Source: Lycorma delicatula (lineage: Eukaryota > Arthropoda > Insecta > Hemiptera > Fulgoridae). From it: 64,000 nt of DNA. A program made the position numbers and the translations under genes. Where the stretch lies: contig NC_134455.1 of the NCBI RefSeq assembly GCF_047948215.1, positions 163,786,575-163,850,574 of the forward strand, read 5' to 3'. Positions 24,745 through 35,485 of this stretch are shown here, piece by piece (within the stretch, counting starts at the first letter, position 1; each line of letters begins with the position of its first letter). Under the pieces are notes generated by a model, which had not been told where the DNA came from, made no database searches, and was given only the letters and a program-made list of their open reading frames with translations.

Positions 24745-25480
24745 GCTGAGGTAGAACTTAGAGCGACACAGGCATACAAGGCACTAAGGTTGTGGAGTTT
24801 TCAGCATAAGATTGTTTTCAGTGCGGAGAAAATCAGTATGATGTTTCTTAAAGATTGTCTAGCCGCGACCGAGGGGTCGCGGTTAGACGACCGGGTCATG
24901 ATGAACGGGCTTCCGATTAGGTATGTCACCGTTCAGAAATATCTGGGTGTCATCCTTGATGAGAGGCTTCAATTCAGGGAGCACCTCCAGTTTGTCGCAA
25001 GGAAGGCTATAGATGCCTTCTTTGGTGTTCGTAGAGTCATCTATCCTGATTGGAGGTTGAATTTTCGTACTATGCGTATTCTTTACAAAGGTGTCTGCGA
25101 GGCCATAATGTTGTACGCTGCGCGCGTCTGGACTCATCGTTTACAACTCCAATGTTATAGGGACATTTTATTGCGAACGCAGCGTCTTCCATTCATTGTT
25201 AGCTGTTGTCAGAGGCTACAGAACTGTCTCGAGAGAGGCAGTCTCTGTAATCGCCCGCATAAAACCCACTGACATTCTAACTACGGAAGGTAGTAAGCGG
25301 TATGTTTCTAAGAAGGAAGGCCTTCTTACTTCTGGGCATATGCGAGAGATTGAAGACCAAGGTTTTGACTCTTGGCAAGTCAGGAACTACTCTTCTACTG
25401 GTCGATACACGTATGGTATATTTCCAAATGTTAGGAACTGCCCTAAAAATCCTTCGATACCTCTGCGTCGAGCTGTGAAG
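24745..25480 (+). pseudogene. LINE I: ORF2 reverse-transcriptase thumb and C-terminal region
   Basis: The frame from about 24745 reads ELRATQAYKALRLWSFQHKI, then FSAEKISMMFLKD, then GLPIRYVTVQKYLGVILDER, the turn just after the YADD box where R1-clade RTs have K-Y-L-G-V-x-L-D. It continues through FRTMRILYKGVCEAIMLYAA to about 25190. There the frame changes and resumes as LLAV-V-RGYRTVSREAVSVIARIKP and SWQVRNYSSTGRYTYG. The YADD motif itself is not present upstream, because the leader module sits directly in front. Best relative in the window: 53040-52504 on the minus strand. Confidence 0.85.
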
Positions 25481-25566
25481 AGAAAACGGTAGTTGGAATC
25501 GTGAAGGAAAAGTGAGGCTGTGGAGGGCGAAACCAGTCCGAAGGGCGTCTCCTCACGAAGTCAAGA

Positions 25567-26420
25567 GTGGTGAAGGACGGTGATGTGGTGGTCGGCCCTA
25601 AACCAGAGGTCTCGGGGGCGAAGGCTTCTACAGGGAGGTCTGGTTCTGGGACTGATGGTTTGCGTAGGGTTGAGGAGATGGGGTCCGCATGGACTTGCGT
25701 ATCCTTTACAAAGGTATCAGCGAAGCTATTATGCTGTATGCTGCGCCAGTCTGGGCTCACCACATGGCTTTTAGGTATTGCGCGGACATTTTCCTGCAGG
25801 CCCAGCGACTCTTCTTGCTGGCTGTTATAGGCGGTTAAAGAACAGTCTAACGTGATGCAGTCTGTGTTATAGCCGAAGTCAAACCAATAGATATGTTGGA
25901 TAATGAGCGTAAGGAACGCTACATTTCCAAGGTAAATAACCTATTGACGTCAGAACGAAAACAGGAGATTGAAGACCAAGGCCTTGTGTCTTGGCAGGTC
26001 AGGTGGGACGAATCCCCCACAGGTCGCTACATGCATGGTGTTTCCTATAGTGTTTAATTTAGGTGCGATTAGATGGGTCTGCCCCAATCGGTTTATCACA
26101 CAGTTTCTTTCCGGGCATGGTGGCTTTCGGGCGAGTTTGGGTAGGTTTCTTTGGTGGATTCGAGTCAATGCCCGGATTGTGGGACTGATGATACAGTGGA
26201 CCACGTCTACGTCTTTCCCCGATACGCAGTCGAACGTTCACGAGCTGTTAGGCAACTTGAGAGTATACATTCCTTTCTGAATCTCCGTATTAACTGGAAG
26301 ATCCGCGAGGAATAGCGCCTGGTTTTCTTCTCACCCTTGCGATGTGTAGCTCTGCAGAGGGAGTTTATTCGAGGTACTCGATCGTGGTAGGATACCGGTT
26401 GGGTAGAGTTCCGACTTAGG
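25567..26420 (+). pseudogene. LINE II: ORF1-like piece fused to ORF2 C-terminus
   Basis: A short open stretch (25567-25690, KDGDVVVGPKPEVSGAKAST) of ORF1-like composition runs directly into the ORF2 C-terminal region from 25687 (MDLRILYKGISEAIMLYAAP in a neighbouring frame). This implies an internal deletion of most of the element. The C-terminal part includes VNNLLTSERKQEIED (about 25935-25980) and a zinc-binding segment QCPDCGTDDTVDHV (about 26165-26210), typical of the region after RT in R1-clade ORF2. Stops at about 25836 and 25852 and frameshifts near 26050 and 26100 break it. The sequence is close to the minus-strand copy at 52504-52790. Confidence 0.8.
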
Positions 26421-26486
26421 CATTGGATTGGTTGTAGGTAGACGCATTGGCATTGGCAGTGCCACGGTTATATTGGTATTGTTTGT

Positions 26487-26531
26487 GATACGATTTAGGG
26501 CTCCCGCTGGTGGGGAGCCCTAAATCGTATC
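26487..26531. repeat. Perfect 19-bp hairpin, loop GCTGGTG
   Basis: Arms 26487-26505 and 26513-26531 pair without mismatch. It lies between the ORF2 end of LINE II and the next element start, so either a 3' UTR structure or a fold-back mutation is possible. Confidence 0.9.
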
Positions 26532-26824
26532 GGGTGGGGGTGGCTGCGCTGCTGGGGTATGGTACTCGTGCGACTGGGGTGTGGCTTCCCTCCGCCGGTG
26601 GCAGTCATGATCGTGACTTGGTGTAGCCACACGAGACAACATGATGGGACCGGGTGGAGGTGCGAGGTTTGTCCCCGGCTCTTGCGCGGACCGGAATGAG
26701 GTTGCGTTCCCCTTGTTAGATGACTTAACATGGTTGATTTATTTGGGATTATGTCTAAATTTCTATGTTGCATAAAACACAATTTTGATTGGTATGAGTG
26801 TAGCACTAATTTAACTTCAAACTC

Positions 26825-27186
26825 GTTCGTGTTTTGAGGCATTCACAATCACGAACGGGGTTGTCAAATCTGTACTAGGGGCGAGGTTCGCGCTTCCGCG
26901 GTTTCGGTCAGTTAGTTTGAGGGAATCATGTTAGGTTGGATGTGAAGATGTCCGTTGGAGGCCTACGTGAAGGCGAAATTTGATTTTTATTTTACTGATG
27001 CAAATGTCTGCCGAGGCGTTTACATCGGTAGCATCCCGACCGGGGCCTGACTGATTACTTTGAGATGTAATCAGGTAGAGGGTCTAAAGACAATCTGCGG
27101 TAAAGCCCTTCAGGGATTAGAACAGAGGGGGTGGTGTGGTGACCGGTAACGTTACAAGGTGGGTGTCTTTCCCCTACGGGGTTGGG
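26825..27186 (+). promoter_or_regulatory. LINE III 5' UTR/leader with conserved stem-loops
   Basis: From GAGGCATTCACAATCACGAA onward this matches the reverse complement of 52322-52500, and more weakly 28860-29210. It contains a 10-bp stem with 10-nt loop at 26997-27026, and a CCCC-TAC-GGGG hairpin at 27171-27181 just before ORF1. Both recur in the other LINE copies. R1-clade elements usually carry their promoter internally in this region; that role is inferred. Confidence 0.65.
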
Positions 27187-28165
27187 ATGGTCCGCATGGA
27201 CTAAATTCTCCTCAAAGAAGGAGTTTCGGATTTCGGTGGAAGCTCAACAGTTAGTCGATTCTTACTTGTCCGATTGTAGTTTGATGGTTGCTAAACTGGC
27301 TTTAAAGTGTGAAAGCCTCCAGGATGCCAACCGGGCCCTTGATACAGTCATGTTAAGGCTCTTGGGCAAGGTTGACCAGATGGTGAGGGAGTCAGGGGTT
27401 TCAATCCCCTGAGTGGAGGAGAAGGTTAAGAAGCCTATCTCCTTTGCCGCGGTAACTGCCGCCCCTGGGCCTAAGCGGCTTAGTCCACCGCTGCCAGTCC
27501 AGGCTCCGGCTGCAAAAATTAAGAGGACTACTGTCAAGGTGGTCCCGATCACACCTGGTACGAGGGCTTCATCAGCAATGACGGAGCTAACCCTGAAAAA
27601 GGTTCTGGACGCGAGGAAAGAAAAGTTCCAAATTTCCTGGGTCACGAAAACAAGGGACAATGGCGTTGTGCTGGAGGTTGTAAATGAGCTGCAAACGAAG
27701 CGGCTGCTGGTGGTCGCGGTTCTTAAGAAAAACGGGCTGATGGCTCAGCTGCTGGCCGAGCGGAGGCCGTAAGTACTGGTCTACGATTTTTCGAGGGAAC
27801 GAGGGTAGAGGAGTCCGAAATCCTCAGGGTCAAACACAACCAAAATCCTGTGTTGGATATGGCTGTCGAGATCTTTCTCAAGGGGACCAGGGTGGTCCGG
27901 CAGTTGGAGCGAAAAGAGGCCTGAAAAGCCATTGGATAATTGAGACTTTGCTACAAATCCGGCAGGGTCTTGGTGGCCGGTGGTCGGCTGTTTCTTAGGT
28001 GGACCTCTTGCAGGGTTGTCGACCATATAGAAGTACTCAGGTGCTTCAGAGCTTTGGTCTCACCTCTCTCCGCTGTAGAGCATAGTCGTATTTCTGGTCT
28101 CCTTAAGTGCGTTCAGAGGTCCTGTGTTTGGTTTATTCTCAGCTATTTACTGGCTGCTGGTTGAG
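27187..28165 (+). pseudogene. LINE III: ORF1 (gag-like) remnant
   Basis: One frame is open from about 27182 to 27772 except for a single TGA at 27410-27412. It reads through a predicted helical stretch (YLSDCSLMVAKLALKCESLQ), KKPISFAAVTAAPGPKRLSP, and TLKKVLDARKEKFQISWVTK to LLAERRP. This fits R1-clade ORF1: an N-terminal coil, a Pro/Ala-rich linker and an RNA-binding core. After 27772 the sequence continues in other frames (IFLKGTRVVRQLERKEA, then FLRWTSCRVVDHIEVLRCFR near 28000-28050), reaching the first zinc knuckle, and then decays. No start codon is certain. Confidence 0.8.
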
Positions 28166-28383
28166 TGAGTACCTTCCAGTGGTAACAAGGCTTTGCTGAT
28201 TATAAGACTGTCGACACAGTTAGCGCTAAGTCATTTTAGGTTTATTATTTCTTACTTTCACGGAGGTAAGAGGGATACATTTATTGCGACGCGTACCCGC
28301 CTCAACGCGGTTGAAACGCGGCAACGACTCTTGGTCGTAAGTCCGTGTGACAAGCAAGGAAATTTTCCCTAGTCCCTAGACCT

Positions 28384-28761
28384 CGCTCTTATCAGAGCGA
28401 GGGCCGTAATCTGTAGTTTCGTGCTGTACGTTTAGTATTGCACCCAATCGATCCAGTAGCGGCCAAGAGGTACAAAGAGTGACAGGGGAATAAAGAAGGT
28501 CCCCAGCTGTCCGTGGCTCGCTGCGGACAGTAGTCACATTCGTGGGTTCGCCCAGAGTTGTTTGTAGGAAGGAAGACAGCGAGTATGGCTCGACCCCAAG
28601 ATAGTAAAGCTAGGGTAACTCTGGCTATGTTAGAAGACCAGCTCGTAGTTAGGCCTGGGCGGAAGAGGAGAGCGGAAATATCACCGTTCTCCTTATGTTC
28701 AGAGAGTGAGCTCTCGGAGGTCGAGGAAAGGATTCCCACCCAAGTCAGGGATATGAACTAA
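28384..28761 (+). pseudogene. LINE IV: 5' region and ORF1 N-terminus
   Basis: 28384-28560 matches the reverse complement of 55860-56050: shared GATCCAGTAGCGxCxAAGAG, CGTGGCTCGCTGCG and GACAGCGAG-like blocks. A frame from 28588 reads MARPQDSKARVTLAMLEDQL and then a Lys/Arg and Ser/Glu-rich segment up to 28761. It parallels the ORF1 N-terminus of the minus-strand LINE (55882 downward). No function is retained. Confidence 0.6.
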
Positions 28762-28859
28762 AGTTAAATTCACTAAGGGAACTAGTAATAAATTTTGTTG
28801 TTGCGAACAATATTTTTGGTGGTATGCTATTTATTCAATTATCTCGAATATTATGAGAC

Positions 28860-29220
28860 ATTTGCACGCAAATTGGCTCTATAAAGTGTAGAACTAGGCG
28901 CGGGGTTCGTGCTAACGCGAACTCGGTTAGTTAGTTCAGAAGACAATAAAGTAGGGAATCAAGATTGTCCGAAAGAAGCCTACAGCAAAGGCGAAGGCTG
29001 AGTCATTAATTCACTGATGTAAATGTCTACCGAGGCATTTACATCGGTGGCATCCCAACTAGACCTGGATTATTACTGTGAGATGTAAAAAGTTAGAGGG
29101 CAAAAGACGACTCCCGTAAAAGCCCATCAGTGCTAGGAACGGGGGTGGGTGGTGTGTCAACCGGAATCGTGACAAGGCAGGTGTCTTCCCCAACGGGGGT
29201 TGGGATGCTGGGAGGCAAAG
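28860..29220 (+). promoter_or_regulatory. Second LINE leader module (R1-type copy)
   Basis: This parallels 26870-27190: GCGGGGTTCGTGC, GTTAGTTAG, the perfect stem-loop at 29016-29045 (GATGTAAATG pairing with CATTTACATC), AAAAGCCCATCAGTGCTAGG and the CCCC-AAC-GGGG hairpin at 29188-29198. It precedes the ORF1 remnant at 29380. Confidence 0.65.
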
Positions 29221-29379
29221 TTGGACACTGCATTGAACAGTTAGCCTTGTACATCTTCAGGAGAGTAGAGGGTCCCGGTCAGCGTTCTTCTCCCTTGCCA
29301 ACAGAGTGCTGCAGTTTCAGAGGTTAAGGTACCGGGGATCAAGAGGTGTCTCCGGTGGTGACTGATAGCCGCACGATCG

Positions 29380-30035
29380 CAGGTGGCCGGTAAGACGTTC
29401 GCTGAATTGCTGAGAAAAATGAAGGACACCGTATCAAAGGAGGAGCTCAGTGAGGTCTTCTCCATCCGGAAGGAGACTATGTAAGAGCTCTGCATCCGAA
29501 TTAAAGGGGTGCAGAAGGCTGAGGAGTTGGTAGAGACTCTGTGTAGTAAGGCGACTGATTTTCAGGTTACTTACAAATCGAGGGGAGGTAGAAGGTCGGT
29601 CGTCCATATTCAGGACATAGAACACGACTCCTCTGAACAGGAGATACGTTATACGGTGAAGCAAATAATTGAAAACTCAGAGGAGTTCAAGATAACTTTA
29701 GTGAGGCCGGCATACGGGCACACAAAAACCGGCACGGTCATTACTAGCCAGCGTGCGGCTAAGAAACTGACGGATGAACGCATCAAGATCGGCTGGGTTC
29801 ATTGTCGTGCGTACATCAGGGAGTTTGGTAGGTAGTTGGAGGTGTTTTCAGTGCTTGGGAGAGGGCATGTCGTGTCACGTTGCTCGGGCCCGGATAGAAC
29901 TGATTCATGCTTCACCTGTGGGAAACCGGGCACTGGTGGGAGCAATGCTTGGAAGCTAATGTTGTGCGCTGTGTGGTATGGAGGGCCACCGAGCCAGAGA
30001 CTGTCCAACAACGAAATTAGGTTCTCCAATTCAAT
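29380..30035 (+). pseudogene. LINE IV: R1-clade ORF1 with zinc knuckles
   Basis: The frame reads VAGKTFAELLRKMKDTVSKE, has one stop at 29482-29484, then KGVQKAEELVETLCSKATDF through IRYTVKQIIENSEEFKITLV and TGTVITSQRAAKKLTDERIK to CRAYIREFGR, ending at a TAG (29833-29835). This is the standard R1 ORF1 core. Downstream, in shifting frames, come the CCHC zinc knuckles: CFQCLGEG(H) near 29840-29870, CFTCGKPG near 29910-29935 and a third Cys-x-x-Cys near 29965-29990. The ORF1 protein binds LINE RNA. The copy is dead. Confidence 0.85.
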
Positions 30036-30044
30036 GCAGACAGG

Positions 30045-31150
30045 TGTAGACAGGCCGTAGACCTGTGCTGGGAGATGGCTCAGCGAGAGGCGGTAGAGGT
30101 GATCCTGGTATCCGAGCCGAACAAGGCGATGGTTGGAGGGATCTCGCTGGATGGTAGCTCGAACATCCGGGGAGGCCATTGGGCCCATCGGCTGGTGTGC
30201 CAATGGTCGGCTGGGGATCGGAGAGAGGCTTTGTGTGATCTGACTTCGCTGGCTTGGTAGTGTACAGCTGCTATCACTCGCCCAACATCGATATAGAGGA
30301 TCTCCTTACCTTCTTGGACGATACTGTATGATTACGATGGTCCAATCACGGGGGGACTGCCAGGTATCTTGGGGTGTGGTTGGATCATAAACGGTCATTC
30401 ACTCGTCACGCCCGGGCGGTGAGTGAAAAAGCTGGGCAGACTGTCAAGAACTTGGTTAAGTTACTGTCGAACGTTGAGGGCCCCGTACGTCGAAGAGGAG
30501 GCTGTACGTGCAAGTGACGACCTCGATCCTCCTCTATGACGCCCCAGTGTGAGCCATGGCGATAGGGCGTAACAGAAGACTTTTGGAGGGAGTACAGCGC
30601 CGTATGGGTTTTAAGGTGGCATCGGCATACGCCTCGGTCTCGACTAGGCGGTGCTGGTGGTGACTGGGATGCCACTACTTCAACAGCTGGTGGCGGCTCG
30701 TACGCAAATTCATCAGGGTGTGTCTTAGGACGATGCCAATGCAACTGTGTGCAGGGATTGTGAAGCTAGATGGGATCCGTCTACGACGCGATGGTGGACG
30801 CATCGTTTGATCACGCACATTGAGTCGTGGGCTGGGAGGAATTTTGGGGAACTGGGATTCTGATTGATACAACTCCTGACCGACCATGGGGTCTTTCGTT
30901 CATACCTGTGTGGATGAAGAAGAACTGAAGACTCCTTCTGCCCTACTGTCGGGACTTAGTCACTCCGGAGCACGTGATATTACAGTGCCCGTGGTGAGTT
31001 GAGGAACGCCGCGACTGTGCTGCCGTAACTGGGCATCTCGAGGTAGGAACCATCGTTGTAGTGATGTTACGCAGTCCGGTGGACTTCGACACTGTGACAG
31101 GTTTTGTGTCGGTTATACTTCAAATGAAATATCGGGAAGCGTGGGGGTGA
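30045..31150 (+). pseudogene. LINE IV: ORF2 remnant (endonuclease start joined to RT thumb and C-terminus)
   Basis: From about 30045 the frame reads EMAQREAVEVILVSEPNKAM, the beginning of an APE-type endonuclease, with an S in place of the usual Q before the catalytic Glu. After about 30300 it jumps to ARYLGVWLDHKRSFTRHARA (30357-30416) and SILLYDAPVWA (about 30520-30553), so most of the endonuclease and all catalytic RT motifs are deleted. The C-terminus is better kept: ITHIESWAGRNFGEL, a zinc-binding CPYCRDLVTPEHVILQCPWW (about 30935-30995) and a TGA at 31148-31150. Several stops lie inside. Confidence 0.87.
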
Positions 31151-31446
31151 AAACCCCCAATTTGGAGTTGCCATTCGCCCGTGCTTGCACGAGTAGGCGG
31201 TGGTGATGAAGTGTGGGCACTCTCGAGTCCCTGAGCTAAAAGACTGAGTCCCGGCGAGGCCATCCCTTCGGAGATGTCCCCGTTAGAGGTGAAGCACAAA
31301 GGATCGAGTCCCGGTTGCTGGGTGATGGAGGCCGGGAACGGCATAGCCGGACCTGGCGTTTCCTTCATCTGGCGGCTAGAGGCGAAGGCACCTCCCTGAA
31401 CTGTGTTCATGGTTAATTTGGGGTGTGGTTCCGGGAGGCAGGTAAA
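31151..31446 (+). other. LINE IV 3' UTR
   Basis: The segment after the ORF2 stop begins AAACCCCC, includes GTAGGCGGTGGTGATGAAG and CCTGAGCTAAAAGACTGAGT, and ends in an A-rich AAAATAAAATAG tail. The first 110 bases match 45835-45950, another LINE 3' end. Confidence 0.75.
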
Positions 31447-31789
31447 ATAAAATAGAAACAGATATGTGGTTTGCATACTGTGTAGATGGTTGATAAATTT
31501 ATGTAAAGGAAGATATACTTAGCATGTATCACTATGATCACTTTTTCAGTACTGTCTATAGTGATTCACACTCCCAAGTGTAATTATGTAGTTCTAACCA
31601 GTGTTTATTCTTCTTTATCAAAGCCAAGTTATAGAAAAATTATTAGTAGCATAATAGTTAACCATTATACAATATTAAAAAGTTCCCACTTTTAAATTAC
31701 CACATTAAAACAAACAAAAAAAACGAACTAAAGATATGTTTATAGTTCCAGTTGGAAACCCAACTAAATTAAATTAAAGTAAATTAAAT

Positions 31790-31876
31790 TTTAAAATTGT
31801 ATACATGTTCTTATGGTGTGGGTGCGTACTAAGAAAGGAGTTTTGAAATTCTGACTTTAAAGGGTTAAAATGGAGT
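31790..31876 (-). repeat. Short dispersed repeat, copy 2
   Basis: Reverse complement of 22241-22334, including ATGTTCTTATGGTGTGGGTG. Confidence 0.75.
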
Positions 31877-34800
31877 ATTAAAATGGTATTTAAATGGACT
31901 ATTAATTTCATTTCTTGGAAACAAATAAAAATATCAACTTGATTTTTGGTGTATGTATTCTTCATATAAATATCTAAAAACCAACATTATTCATGTGTGA
32001 TATTTAAATTACCAATAAAAATATCTAAAAACTTTTAAAACTTGTCTTATTACTGGTAAAAGTATAAACTTCCAAATTTCTGAAACTGTTCTAGTTAATA
32101 GAATAGCAGTTTGATAAGGGAGTGCAGAAACTCTACTAAGGAAAGTAACTTAAATATTTGGAAGAAAGTTTCATTGATTTACATGAGCCATTTATGATAT
32201 TTAATATTTTAAAAGTTTATTATATTTCAACAAGGTATTATTCAGCTGAAAAAAAACTTTAAATTTTAAAAAGTTTTGTCCCATTTATTACAAAATTTAA
32301 ATATTTTTCATTTTAAAAATATTTTGAGATATTTTTCTTTATATTTCTGTCAAGCTTTTTGCACTGCTGAAGGCAGGATCTCTTTCCTGTAAATACCTTC
32401 CAGAGAATAAAGGTTCTTAAATATAAAGAATCAACATCAAGTAACCTCTTTAGATTTGTTCAACAAGTCTCCTTTTACATTACTTAGAGTCATATAGAAA
32501 ATCTGTACATATTCCAGAATCTTTTCTTATTAATGATGAATAATGCAGAGGAGTAGCATCATCAGTCCAAAAACATGACAATACTGGTGATAGATATTAT
32601 CCCTCGTAATGGTTCTAGTGCAATATATCAGTGAACAGTACAGGGGAAATGATGTTGTTAGGCTCTTTTAGCATAGAACATTGGTTGCATGTGACTTCTC
32701 TATGGAAAGTTATCAGACATTAAATTGATAATAAAAATGAATCTAGACTGAAAACTACAGGTCAGAGGTAGTAGTATTAGGAGCAGGCTCCTAATGTAAT
32801 ACGGAAGAGCATGAAAATGTTTTTCATTTTATTTTGCAGTATCCTGTGGTAAAGAAATGATGCCGGTAGTGGTTAGGTTCAGGTGAACCAATGACCTTTT
32901 GGTAGAGTTAATGTAATGATAAGGACCATTTTTATACATTTGTTTACTGCATTGTTTATACAATACTTGCTACATTGTATACCTGTGTTATTGAAAAATA
33001 TAGTAGTCATAGACTGATTTGTAAAATTTATGTATATGAACAATATTCTTAATCTAAGTTTCAACTAGTCCTTTAGAGAGATAAAAATGAAATTTATAAT
33101 TTACTCATTTATAGATTAATTTAAATGTAGGCCTAATTTTAAATAAAAGAGGAGAAATTGAAAGTAGAATAAATTTTAAGAATCTTTGTGAGTGGTTGCT
33201 AACTGATATATATAATTTATTAAATTGATCTAGATAAAAAAGGTAATGTGTATTTAATACAAATTAATCAGAAAAAGAAACATTTTATTGTTTTCTACAG
33301 TATTATTCTGTAAACAATAAACGATTGTTCTCTTATAATAATATTGTTTGGTTTAATTTTATTAAATATTACTATTATAAAAAATGTTTTAATATTTTGA
33401 ATATTAAGAATATGAAAGTTGATGATGGACTGTAAAATATTTTATTATCTGTTACATAATATTATATACAATGTAGTAATACATATTTTGTAAAATTAAG
33501 TAGTATTAACAATCTATAAATTTTATATAATCTTTGGAGACAATTTTTCTTAGTTTTTTCCTTCTTTTATCTTTCATTTTGCCAGTTGATGAATTGTGAA
33601 TTTGTGCACATTCTCCTTATTGTAACTGGAAGAAGTAAAGCATTTTTATCTACCTGTATAATGGAATGGTGCAATTGGTTAGGCCTTCTTGTATGGAAGT
33701 TGATAATTTGAAAGGCATCTTAACCACTTACATAATAATAATGCTAATAGCTCCTCGACACTATCTCCCGCCCCATTCCATGTTGAATTTTAATTAACAA
33801 CTATCCTAACTGACCCATGTTTGCAACAAGCCGCAAGTAAAACTTACTGTATGAATTAGGAACACAGGTGTCAACAGGCTCTGAATCAAGAAAGCTACAC
33901 TGAATATCTGGAGGCTTTCAAACAATTAATCCATTTAAATACTAAGATTGATTTTCAACTGAATTAAAAGAAGTAAATTTTGCATGTGAATAATACATAT
34001 TTTGTTTCAATAAATATTTATTCATAATTCAAGAATCAGTGAAATGATTTTGAGTACTATTTTAATTTTATTTGAATATTGTTATTCCAATAGTAATATT
34101 TGGTGTAGAGGAATAAATAATTTTTATTGTTATTTTATATACTGGTATCTCTACTTTTACTTTTTTATAAACACTCAATGAAAAAAATGATTAAATTTAT
34201 TAATTTAAAATGTTTTTATAATCATAAGCTTGTAACTTCTACACAATATTTAATGAAATAATAGTGTGAAGAATGTATGTGTAAATATAATTTAATTGGT
34301 GCAAATTTACTAAATTTATTACATCAGTAGCTTCCAATTTGCAAGCAATAATTAATGATAATATCTATAACAATACATACACCAAAGAACAAAGGTTAAC
34401 AGTACGTCAAAGCATATTTTTATAATATTTAATCAGACATTATTCATTTATTAATAATGTTATTTAAATAAAAGTAGTAAGATGAGGTACAAAATTCACA
34501 GGCAGAAATATAAATAACACCAATAAAATGTGTAGTAAAAAAATAAGTATAAAATATGCAGTAAAACAATAAGTGAAATTTCATTATTTTTTTCTATAAT
34601 AATTTGTTTCCATTAAAAAATATATCAAATAAATTAATGGAATCACTAAAAACATTACACATGATTAATTGTTATTACATAAACAAAATATTTAACATAA
34701 ATGAAATTTATATGTGTACATAAAGACGAAGTTGTTGTGACAAGGTCAGATGGTGTTGAGATTTTAATGGATCACTAACAACCTGATAGTAATTTCCTTA

Positions 34801-35375
34801 ATTTTTGTGCTTAAACGCAAGCAGCTGTATTTAATATGTATAAATAAAATCATTAGTATTTAAAATTTCATTAGCCTTTCTATTTCACTGTACGTATCAT
34901 ATTTAACATAGTATCAGAAAGTTAGTTTATATAATGATTAAAAGCCTAAGAAAATTTATTTAATTGCATGTAATGTTAGAGATTTTCTTTTAATCTCAGA
35001 TATTTCTTCGAGTCCTCAGTAGTTGGCAGTTTTATAAAAGTAATAATATTAAAATTTCCTTTGCTATTTGTTTACTCTATTTTTGAAATTATCAATTTTT
35101 TTTATAGACTGATAATTAACTTTTAATTTTCCTCTGTAAAAATTGAAAATATTAAAAATATAAAAACAGAATGTTTAAGAGTTCCACTATTTTTAAGAGG
35201 TGAAAAATAAATAGATTTTTATGGGACAATTTAAGAAGCAAAAATAAAATAAATAAATACAATCAAGATCCAAACATTGCAACAAGTCTAAAAAAAAAAT
35301 GTACGCTTTACTATACTAATTACAAACTAAAAAGAATTTAAGAAAATATAAATCTTAAAAAATGGGCTGATTTAC
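31877..35375. other. AT-rich intronic sequence
   Basis: No gene or dated repeat is supported. A faint tRNA-like head near 33665-33690 (TGGTGCAATTGGTTAGG) lacks a box B. Confidence 0.5.
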
Positions 35376-35485
35376 AGGGTGGAATGGTAGCATCTCAGCC
35401 TTTCATCTGGGGGTTCTAGGTTCAAATCTCGGTTAGGCATGGCATTTTTCAAATGTACAAAAATTCATTTCCACATTCCCTGTTA
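35376..35485 (+). mobile_element. SINE family B, copy
   Basis: It reads GGGTGGAATGGTAGCATCTC, AGCCTTTCATCTGGGGGTTC, box B GGTTCAAATC (35419-35428) and GGTTAGGCATGGCATTTTTC, matching the family-B head at 6755-6600 in the opposite orientation. The tail and target duplication are not clear. Confidence 0.8.

Larger units (their letters stand above)
23700..31446 (+). mobile_element. Cluster of at least four R1-clade LINE remnants, all in + orientation
   Basis: This GC-richer block stands out from AT-rich flanks. It carries ORF1 zinc-knuckle and ORF2 endonuclease/reverse-transcriptase pieces of R1-clade non-LTR retrotransposons, each broken by stops, frameshifts and large deletions. A recurrent 5' leader module (around 24640-24735, 27090-27195 and 29110-29215) marks element starts. 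At least two subfamilies are present: fragments at 24.7-26.4 kb resemble the minus-strand element at 52-56 kb, whereas 29.3-31.4 kb has a more typical R1 ORF1 and a 3' UTR shared with 45.8-46.1 kb. Confidence 0.88.

Noticed and set aside
24883..25137. Minus-strand reading frames overlapping the LINE cluster
   Set aside because: They are shadows of the plus-strand RT frame, as are those at 25443-25763, 27262-27660 and 29799-30203.
23700..31446. Genuine R1 insertion in rDNA
   Set aside because: The flanks are AT-rich unique sequence with no 28S rRNA; the elements are R1-clade relatives dispersed in the genome.
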